From Magnetovibrio sp. (lineage in GTDB: Bacteria > Pseudomonadota > Alphaproteobacteria > Rhodospirillales > Magnetovibrionaceae), in NCBI GenBank assembly GCA_016763895.1, contig JAESSV010000108.1, forward strand, positions 1 through 5,053: a stretch of 5,053 nucleotides of DNA, in the 5' to 3' direction. The position numbers and the translations under genes were made by a program. Below are positions 1-5,053 of the stretch, in pieces. Position 1 is the stretch's first letter; every line of letters begins with the position of its first letter. Below the pieces are notes generated by a model. That model had not been told where the DNA came from. It did not search any database and saw only the letters and a program-made list of their open reading frames with translations.

Positions 1-943
1 CGTGAATGGTCGCAAAGTCTAAACTTTTGCGCCAAATGAACGGTGTTAAAAAGTGCAAAAATTCTTGGCCAGCGTTGATATCCCCCGCCACTGCACGGGC
101 CTTAATCATGGCCGCGCGTTCCCAATTTTGCCCGATACTTTCATAATAGGTTTCGGCCGCCAAAGTCGAAATGGCCAGCGGCGTTGATCCCGGATCGGGA
201 CGCAAGCGTAAATCGGTGCGAAAAACATATCCATCCGCCGTCCGGTCATCAAGCGTTGAAACAACCCCACGCGCCAAGCGCACAAAATGTTGCCCGATCG
301 CCATGGGGTCATCCGCACGGATATAGTCTGGATTAAACAAAATGATCAAATCAATGTCGGATGAATAATTAAGCTCTCGCCCGCCAAGCTTGCCCATACC
401 CAACACCACAAGCCCAGAGCCCAGTTTCGGGTCATTTGAATCTTTGAGCTGAATTTTTCCCCGCCGGGCCAGTTCGTTTAAATGAAAGGCACACGCCGCT
501 GACACAGCCGCATCCGCGAAATCAGACAAAACGCCGGTGACGGCGCCAAGGTCCCAAAGGCCCGCAAGGTCGGCAAGGGCCGTTGCCAAGGCTATTCTGC
601 GTTTTTGGATGCGCAAATGGCGCTTAAGGGCCGCATCATCAAGCCCCTTTGAGCCGTGACGCGTGGCTTTTAGGGCAATATCCACCACGACTTTTGGACC
701 AAGTTCCAACATATCCTTTGTGAACAGTGGATCATTGAGCCAGCATGATGTAAGAAAAGGGGAATTCCCAAGGACCGCATTGATAAGTTTTTGACCAACC
801 GAAGAGGCAGCAAGGGACACGGCAAACGATTCTAATTCTGGATCACCTTGGACAGCTTCCAAGAACCGTTCCCAGCCTACGGCTGCACGATCGTCAAAAG
901 CGCTCCCCGGCAGGTCATTGGGATTGAATTCAAAGAGGTTCAT
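1..943 (-). CDS. glnE: Bifunctional glutamine synthetase adenylyltransferase/adenylyl-removing enzyme, N-terminal part (gene runs off left edge)
   Basis: The frame read leftwards from ATG at 943 is open to the window edge and gives 314 residues. It contains the GlnE nucleotidyltransferase signature GMGKLGGRELNYSSDIDL at about residues 182-199, with the metal-binding aspartates D196 and D198, then RTDLRLRPDPGS (about 242-253, a likely third acidic residue at D244), YYESIGQNWERAAMIKAR (about 266-283) and PFIWRKSLDF (about 301-310). In the family this N-terminal domain removes AMP from glutamine synthetase by phosphorolysis. The PII-responsive middle and the C-terminal adenylylating domain would lie off-window; the E. 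coli protein is about 946 residues, so roughly one third is seen. The start is well fixed: a TAA at 970-968 lies in frame upstream and no ATG, GTG or TTG falls between. No clear Shine-Dalgarno precedes it (GCAGAATAAATACC). It is divergent from the AsmA-like gene. No frameshift is seen. Identification is firm from motifs. Confidence 0.96.
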   Translation of the reverse strand, partial: MNLFEFNPNDLPGSAFDDRAAVGWERFLEAVQGDPELESFAVSLAASSVGQKLINAVLGNSPFLTSCWLNDPLFTKDMLELGPKVVVDIALKATRHGSKGLDDAALKRHLRIQKRRIALATALADLAGLWDLGAVTGVLSDFADAAVSAACAFHLNELARRGKIQLKDSNDPKLGSGLVVLGMGKLGGRELNYSSDIDLIILFNPDYIRADDPMAIGQHFVRLARGVVSTLDDRTADGYVFRTDLRLRPDPGSTPLAISTLAAETYYESIGQNWERAAMIKARAVAGDINAGQEFLHFLTPFIWRKSLDFATIH

Positions 944-962
944 GGTATTTATTCTGCATTCT

Positions 963-991
963 GTGACTTAAATATGGAACCTGAGTATAGT
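963..991 (+). promoter_or_regulatory. Predicted sigma70-type promoter for the AsmA-like gene
   Basis: The -35 candidate GTGACT (963-968, 4 of 6 consensus bases) is separated by exactly 17 bp from the -10 candidate TATAGT (986-991, 5 of 6). Transcription would start near 998, giving a leader of only about 20 nt before the proposed CTG start at 1017 and placing the Shine-Dalgarno at 1005-1012 just inside the transcript. The fit of promoter, Shine-Dalgarno and start codon to one another strengthens each. It is a motif prediction only. Confidence 0.5.
984..989 (-). promoter_or_regulatory. Possible leftward -10 element for glnE
   Basis: On the minus strand these bases read TATACT (5 of 6 consensus) and overlap the rightward -10 TATAGT at 986-991, sharing the TATA core. 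A start near 977 would give glnE a leader of about 34 nt. The matching -35 position (about 1007-1012, CTTTCC) is poor, so the site is weakly supported. An alternative pair, TTTAGA (998-993) and CATATT (976-971) with a 16-bp spacer, is equally weak. Confidence 0.22.
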
Positions 992-1004
992 CTCTAAAAG
1001 CATT

Positions 1005-1012
1005 GAGGAAAG
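1005..1012 (+). promoter_or_regulatory. Shine-Dalgarno site that decides the start of the AsmA-like gene
   Basis: GAGGAAAG is a strong purine-rich ribosome-binding site. Its GAGGA core (1005-1009) ends 7 nt before the CTG at 1017, which is ideal spacing. No ATG, GTG or TTG in the AsmA frame lies within reach: the first TTG is at 1068, more than 50 nt away, and has no comparable site in front of it. Confidence 0.6.
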
Positions 1013-1016
1013 AGCA

Positions 1017-4000
1017 CTGTTTAAACGCACGCTAAGTCATGGTGTTAAAGTTATCGGCGGACTCGGTTTGGGTATGCTGGTGGCCATCCTTTTGGTGGCA
1101 TTGCGCTTGTCCTCAGGCCCGGTTTCACTGGGCTTTTTGACGCCTTATCTTGAAACGGCACTGGCCGATGCTCACCAAGGCAATTTTAACATCACCGTTG
1201 AAGACACCATCCTCACCTGGGCCGGTTGGGAACGAACTTTGGACATTCGCGTGGTCAACGTACAATCGAAGCTGTCCAATGGAGACGTGCTTGCCACCAT
1301 CCCAGAAGTCTCGGTGTCGTTGAGTGTTAACGCTTTGCTCAAAGGTGTTGTTGCGCCCCGGTCCGTTGAGTTTTTCGGCCCCCTCTTTTCCATCCAACGC
1401 GATGCTACGGGACGCTTTGATGTTGGCTTTGAAGGCGCCAGCCAAAGCTCAAATGATTTTGTCGGGGCGATGGTGTTGATGATGTTGGAAGACCCCACCC
1501 CCTTACGCCCCATGAGCTACCTGAAAAATATCTCTGTGGTGGCGGCCGACATTACATACCAAGACATTGCCTTGGGCACCACGTGGCATGCGCCGTCGGT
1601 TGATGCCAAATTTTTACGCGTTGAAGACGGGCTAAAAGCCGAACTGAATTTAGATCTTCAAGTTGGCTCAAAAGTCTCTGCTGTATCCGTCGCCGGAACC
1701 TACTTGGCGGCCCGCAAACGTATGGATTTAGGGGTCAGCTTTGAAGACATCCGCCCCGCCGAATTTTCCGGTGTCTCAAAACAGCTCAAGTTCTTGGATG
1801 CCCTCGACCTGCCTTTGACGGGCACGCTGACGTTAAGTGTGGAAGAAACGGGACGCATTGAAGGCGTTGGATTTGATCTAACGGGGTCGCACGGTCATCT
1901 GGCGCTTCCCGTGCCCATGGCGTCTGAATTGGGTGTATTGCCGTGGGCTCAACGGGTTGAGGTTTCTGGGCTTTCGCTCAGCGGGCGTTATGAAGGTGTG
2001 GGCAATATTTTAGATATTACGTCCCTCAACATTACCGCCCAACCCGGAGAAACGTTCTATCTGCCGGCGCCCTTGGACCATCCCCTGCCCTTGGGCACCT
2101 TGAACGCGCGCCTAAATTATGTAGGCGCCACCGGGCAATTGGATATTGCTGAGCTTTCTTTCGGTTTGGGCGAAGCTTTTGGCGGATTGGAAGCCGGCGT
2201 TACGGGCACCATTGTCAAAGACCCCAACGGGGCTTTAACGGTAGACCTTAAGGGGTCAGCCCAGAATGTTCGCTATGACGACTTGCCGCTCTTATGGCCC
2301 GAAAACTTAGGCGTTGATGTGCGCAACTGGGTTATGGAAAGCCTCAGCGCGGGCGTAGCGGATCAGGCCCGTGTGAACTTATCGTTGGATATTGACCCGA
2401 CTTTGGGATTGCACATCAACACCTTGTCTGGGGATATTTCCAGCCATGATTTGACCGTGAACTATATTTCCACCATGCCCCGCGTCCGAAAAGCCAAGGG
2501 TACGGCGACATTCAATCAAAATCGTTTTGACATCAATATTGAAACCGGGACCAGCGACGGAGACCTGAAGATTACGAGCGGCACCGTCGCCCTGGTCAAT
2601 TTGCAAGACGACATGCAATGGGCCGAAATCAAACTCAACATAGACGGACCCGTTCCCTCGGCGTTGGAACTCATCGATGCCGAGCCCCTTCGTTTTGCTT
2701 CTAATTTGGGTCTAAAATCCCAAACAGCTAAAGGCTTTGTTTCTTCGAATGTAAGCCTGCGCATCCCTTTGAAAAATGATCTTGTGGCCTCGGAAGTCGA
2801 GGTTCTGGTCACCGCATCTCTCAAAGAGGTCGATGTTCAAGGGATCGTCTTAGACAATGATATTTCCCAAGGTAATTTATCGCTTAAGGTCAACAACCAA
2901 GGCCTCGACGTTGTGGGGAATGCCCAGTTGAGCGGTGTGCCCATTCAATTGAAATGGAATCATGATTTTCGCACCAACGCCCTTTTCACCGATCGTTACG
3001 AAGTTTCTGGATATATCGAAAATGTTTTGAACTTAGGCTCGCTTGGCATCGAAGTACCCGATATTTTATCGCGTTATATGAACGGTGGTGCCAAAATCAA
3101 CATCAACCACACACGCCTGAGCAACGGCCGTCAATCCCTGTCCGCACGCATTGATTTGGCCAAAGTTGATTTGTCTGTGCCGGAACTGGGCTGGCAAAAA
3201 CCCGTGGGCGTTCCTGGCACAGCCGCCCTTGAAATGCGCATTGAAAATAATGTGTTAAGTGAGATTCCAAACTTTTCCATCCAAGCCCCAAACATGGAAG
3301 TTTCCGGGGCTATCGGATTTTTAAAAGACGGCACGCTGGAACGCATCAACTTTGACACCATACGATCAAGCCTGACCGATGTATCGGGGTCCATAACGCC
3401 TTTGAACAAAGACGAATGGGAAGTGGTCTTGCGCGGGGAAAGTTTGGATGCGCGGGTGCTGTGGGATGAATTGCTGGGCAAAGGCAAAACAGATGGCGTT
3501 GAAGAAGCGTCGAAAGGCCCCGTTGAAAAAGATGCCCTCACCACCCATGCCGCCGTCGACATTCGGTCGCTTCTGATCCGCAAAGGACATGTGGTGCACG
3601 ACTTCATTGGGACTGTGTATCGAGACCTCGGTGTCTGGCGCAAACTTGATGTCAGCGGTATGGTCGGCAAAGACGGCACCATCGAAATGATGTTAGACAC
3701 CGCCGATGATGGGCTGCGCTATCTTTCCATCACGTCCGATGATGCTGGATCGGCTCTCAGGGCATTGGGGCTTCATGACAATATATTGGGCGGCAAACTT
3801 GACCTCAAAGCCGCCTATACCACGCCGGAAAAATTCACCACTTTAGAAGGTGTGATCAAAATCGAAAAGTACGCCATGATCAAAGCCCCCACATTCGCCA
3901 AGCTCATTGGCGTAATGTCTTTGACAGGCATTTTGGATGCCTTGCAAGGCGAAGGCCTCAACTTTGATATCTTGGACGTGCCGTTCAAGCTTGAAGATGG

Positions 4001-4343
4001 CGTGTTGGACCTGACCCATGCCCGAGCATCTGGCCCCACCCTTGGCGTTTCCGCGACCGGCACAGTCGACATGGGGAACAAGATTTTGGATTTGCATGGC
4101 ACCGTGGTTCCGGCTTATGCCTTCAATGCCCTTTTGGGCAAAATCCCTTTGATTGGAACATTGTTTTCCGGTGGAGAAGAAGGCGGCGGGTTGTTTGCCG
4201 CAGCCTATACCATGAAAGGTCAAGGCGAAAACGTAAAAATTACCTTCAACCCGCTGAGCGTTTTGGCTCCGGGTGTGTTGCGCAACATCTTTACCGGACC
4301 GCCAAAAGCCAAAGAAATTGAACCCCCACCGTTATCAAAGTAG
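1017..4343 (+). CDS. AsmA/YhdP-family inner-membrane-anchored envelope protein (DUF3971/AsmA-like C-terminal type), probable CTG start
   Basis: The product is about 1108 residues from CTG at 1017. It begins with a basic tip (FKRTLSHGVK) followed by one hydrophobic segment at about 10-33, a signal-anchor that leaves the bulk in the periplasm. The rest is long beta-rich AsmA-like sequence. A DUF3971-like motif (LLWPENLGVDVRNWVMESLS) begins near residue 425 with W427. A charged, low-complexity linker follows at about 820-845 (GKGKTDGVEEASKGPVEKD). The AsmA-like C-terminal module runs from about 848 and closes with GKIPLIGTLFSGGEEGGGLF near 1041 and FNPLSVLAPGVLRNIF. Family knowledge: YhdP, TamB and YdbH of E. 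coli (YhdP about 1266 residues) are thought to carry phospholipid between the two membranes. A role in envelope lipid transport is inferred here; the exact paralogue is not certain. The frame is open from 972 (TAA at 969-971). Starting instead at TTG 1068 would cut off the basic tip and half the anchor, so that start is disfavoured. It is monocistronic, divergent from glnE and convergent with tyrS. Confidence 0.88.
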   Translation: MFKRTLSHGVKVIGGLGLGMLVAILLVALRLSSGPVSLGFLTPYLETALADAHQGNFNITVEDTILTWAGWERTLDIRVVNVQSKLSNGDVLATIPEVSVSLSVNALLKGVVAPRSVEFFGPLFSIQRDATGRFDVGFEGASQSSNDFVGAMVLMMLEDPTPLRPMSYLKNISVVAADITYQDIALGTTWHAPSVDAKFLRVEDGLKAELNLDLQVGSKVSAVSVAGTYLAARKRMDLGVSFEDIRPAEFSGVSKQLKFLDALDLPLTGTLTLSVEETGRIEGVGFDLTGSHGHLALPVPMASELGVLPWAQRVEVSGLSLSGRYEGVGNILDITSLNITAQPGETFYLPAPLDHPLPLGTLNARLNYVGATGQLDIAELSFGLGEAFGGLEAGVTGTIVKDPNGALTVDLKGSAQNVRYDDLPLLWPENLGVDVRNWVMESLSAGVADQARVNLSLDIDPTLGLHINTLSGDISSHDLTVNYISTMPRVRKAKGTATFNQNRFDINIETGTSDGDLKITSGTVALVNLQDDMQWAEIKLNIDGPVPSALELIDAEPLRFASNLGLKSQTAKGFVSSNVSLRIPLKNDLVASEVEVLVTASLKEVDVQGIVLDNDISQGNLSLKVNNQGLDVVGNAQLSGVPIQLKWNHDFRTNALFTDRYEVSGYIENVLNLGSLGIEVPDILSRYMNGGAKININHTRLSNGRQSLSARIDLAKVDLSVPELGWQKPVGVPGTAALEMRIENNVLSEIPNFSIQAPNMEVSGAIGFLKDGTLERINFDTIRSSLTDVSGSITPLNKDEWEVVLRGESLDARVLWDELLGKGKTDGVEEASKGPVEKDALTTHAAVDIRSLLIRKGHVVHDFIGTVYRDLGVWRKLDVSGMVGKDGTIEMMLDTADDGLRYLSITSDDAGSALRALGLHDNILGGKLDLKAAYTTPEKFTTLEGVIKIEKYAMIKAPTFAKLIGVMSLTGILDALQGEGLNFDILDVPFKLEDGVLDLTHARASGPTLGVSATGTVDMGNKILDLHGTVVPAYAFNALLGKIPLIGTLFSGGEEGGGLFAAAYTMKGQGENVKITFNPLSVLAPGVLRNIFTGPPKAKEIEPPPLSK

Positions 4344-4358
4344 CAGGTCTTATCAAAG
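4332..4358. repeat. 9-bp direct repeat TTATCAAAG, 18 bp apart
   Basis: TTATCAAAG occurs at 4332-4340 and again at 4350-4358. The first copy encodes the last residues of the AsmA-like protein just before its TAG stop (4341-4343); the second lies in the intergenic gap. It may be a small local duplication. No function can be read from it. Confidence 0.5.
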
Positions 4359-4367
4359 GAACAGGGC
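4344..4367. other. 24-bp gap between convergent stop codons, no convincing terminator
   Basis: The AsmA-like gene ends with TAG at 4343 and tyrS ends with TAG at 4368 reading the other way. The only hairpin I see is a 4-bp GGGC/GCCC stem (4364-4367 with 4375-4378, 7-nt loop), which enters the end of tyrS and has no T-tract on either side. Transcripts from the two sides probably overlap at their 3' ends or end by Rho; this is inference. Confidence 0.5.
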
Positions 4368-5053
4368 CTAAACAGCCCGCAACAAAACGTGACGTTTTTT
4401 GCCCGCCGACAATTTAATAATGCCGTCCTCGTTTAAGTCTGCAACCGTCACAGGGTGGTTAATGTCGCTCACAGCTTTGTCATTGATGCGCGCCCCGCCG
4501 CCTTTAACCAGACGTTTAACTTCACCGCCAGAAGCCCCAAGCCCCGCCAACAAGAAGGCTGAAAATGCCGCAATACCGTCTTCTAGCTTGGCCCGTTCAA
4601 CGTCAACGGTGGGTAAATCCTGGCCCAATTGACCTTGTTCAAAGGTTTTCTCGGCGGTTTGTTGCGCCGTCTTTGCGGCATCATCGCCGTGACACATGCG
4701 CGTGACTTCGTTGGCGAGAACCTTTTTGGCCATGTTGATGTCTTGGCCTTCCAAAGCTTCAAGGCGTTCAATTTCGCCAATGGGCAATTCGGTGAACAAA
4801 CGCAAAAAACGACCCACGTCGGCGTCTTCGGTGTTGCGCCAATATTGCCAATAATCATACGGCGTCAATTGATCTTCGTTTAGCCATACGGCCCCAGCCG
4901 CCGTTTTGCCCATCTTGGCCCCGGAAGACGTGGTGAGCAACGGCGTGGTCAAACCAAACGCTTCTTTGCCATCAACCCGGCGGGTGAGTTCCACACCACT
5001 GATGATATTGCCCCATTGATCCGATCCACCCATTTGCAAATTACAGCCATGAA
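4368..5053 (-). CDS. tyrS: Tyrosyl-tRNA synthetase, C-terminal part (gene runs off right edge)
   Basis: This class I aminoacyl-tRNA synthetase charges tRNA-Tyr with tyrosine in the cytoplasm. The window holds the last 227 residues plus the TAG stop; the usual length is about 400-420, so roughly 190 N-terminal residues with the HIGH-type motif are off-window. Visible in order: [16 protein letters not shown] at the right edge (5051-5004), the tyrosine/ATP-site segment diagnostic of TyrRS; the KMSKS-equivalent loop KMGKT (4916-4902), followed by AAGAVWL; the helical anticodon-binding region with [19 protein letters not shown]; and a C-terminal S4-type RNA-binding domain from about 4530 to the stop ([17 protein letters not shown] ... 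[16 protein letters not shown]). The frame is continuous past position 5039 to the edge (HGCN precedes LQMGG), so the TTG there is an internal leucine and not a start. The KMGKT form resembles the KFGKT loop of the E. coli enzyme and is not a defect. It is convergent with the AsmA-like gene. Confidence 0.97.
   Translation of the reverse strand, partial: HGCNLQMGGSDQWGNIISGVELTRRVDGKEAFGLTTPLLTTSSGAKMGKTAAGAVWLNEDQLTPYDYWQYWRNTEDADVGRFLRLFTELPIGEIERLEALEGQDINMAKKVLANEVTRMCHGDDAAKTAQQTAEKTFEQGQLGQDLPTVDVERAKLEDGIAAFSAFLLAGLGASGGEVKRLVKGGGARINDKAVSDINHPVTVADLNEDGIIKLSAGKKRHVLLRAV

Larger units (their letters stand above)
944..1016. promoter_or_regulatory. Divergent intergenic region between glnE and the AsmA-like gene
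   Basis: This 73-bp stretch must carry the 5' control signals of two genes that point away from each other. It is AT-richer than the flanking coding DNA. It holds a good rightward promoter, a weaker leftward -10 that overlaps it, and a Shine-Dalgarno for the rightward gene. I see no long inverted repeat that would suggest an operator, and no NtrC-like or sigma54 (GG-N10-GC) site that would tie glnE to nitrogen control. Confidence 0.7.

Noticed and set aside
974..997. Mini-ORF of seven codons (MEPEYSL) upstream of the AsmA-like gene, a possible leader peptide
   Set aside because: It has no Shine-Dalgarno, lies upstream of the predicted transcript start near 998, and there is no attenuator-like hairpin after it.
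1019..1026. 8-bp perfect palindrome GTTTAAAC just after the proposed CTG start
   Set aside because: It is short, does not extend symmetrically, and is encoded by ordinary codons of the basic N-terminal tip; chance is enough to explain it.
1039..1070. ATG at 1039 as a start for the AsmA-like gene
   Set aside because: It is in a different frame from the AsmA-like coding sequence and would need a frameshift; the reading frame is continuous from upstream without one.
3131..3700. A 189-codon open frame antisense to the AsmA-like gene, and several shorter ones (for example 3815-4102 and 3843-4223)
   Set aside because: They lie wholly inside a well-supported long coding gene, overlap one another in different frames, are rich in S, R and P in the way of antisense shadows, and show no recognisable domain.
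4364..4378. GGGC-loop-GCCC hairpin at the end of tyrS as a terminator
   Set aside because: The stem has only 4 bp, it overlaps the tyrS stop codon, and no T-tract follows on either strand.
4399..4883. Two plus-strand open frames opposite tyrS
   Set aside because: They are antisense to a firmly identified gene and show no domain or ribosome-binding site.
4902..4916. KMGKT in place of KMSKS in tyrosyl-tRNA synthetase as a possible inactivating change
   Set aside because: A glycine-threonine variant of this loop (KFGKT) is normal in bacterial TyrRS such as the E. coli enzyme; the rest of the active-site and S4 regions look intact.

Overview
The window suggests an alphaproteobacterial chromosome segment. 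The evidence is the moderate GC content, the GlnE and TyrRS sequence style, and a large AsmA/YhdP-type envelope protein whose N-terminal wording (an 'LSSGPVSLGFLTPYLE'-type stretch just after the membrane anchor) is typical of that class. A Rhodospirillales-like host is plausible, but this is an impression from sequence style and not a tested assignment. I see no mobile element, CRISPR array, tRNA or rRNA.

Layout: (1) 1-943, minus strand, is the first 314 codons of glnE, the bifunctional glutamine synthetase adenylyltransferase/adenylyl-removing enzyme; it runs off the left edge. (2) About 944-1016 is a short divergent promoter region with a good sigma70-like promoter reading right (GTGACT, 17 bp, TATAGT) and a strong Shine-Dalgarno. 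(3) About 1017-4343, plus strand, is one large gene for an inner-membrane-anchored AsmA/YhdP-family protein of about 1108 residues. No ATG, GTG or TTG lies where its start is expected, and the best start is a CTG at 1017. (4) 4344-4367 is a 24-bp gap between convergent genes with no convincing terminator; a 9-bp direct repeat straddles the preceding stop codon. (5) 4368-5053, minus strand, is the 3' part of tyrS, tyrosyl-tRNA synthetase, which runs off the right edge.

The three genes serve different processes (nitrogen-assimilation control, envelope biogenesis/lipid transport, translation) and are not co-transcribed: glnE and the AsmA-like gene are divergent, and the AsmA-like gene and tyrS are convergent. 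Nothing here looks like a new multi-gene system. The most notable points are the apparent non-canonical CTG start of the AsmA-like gene and its tightly packed, possibly symmetrical divergent promoter.
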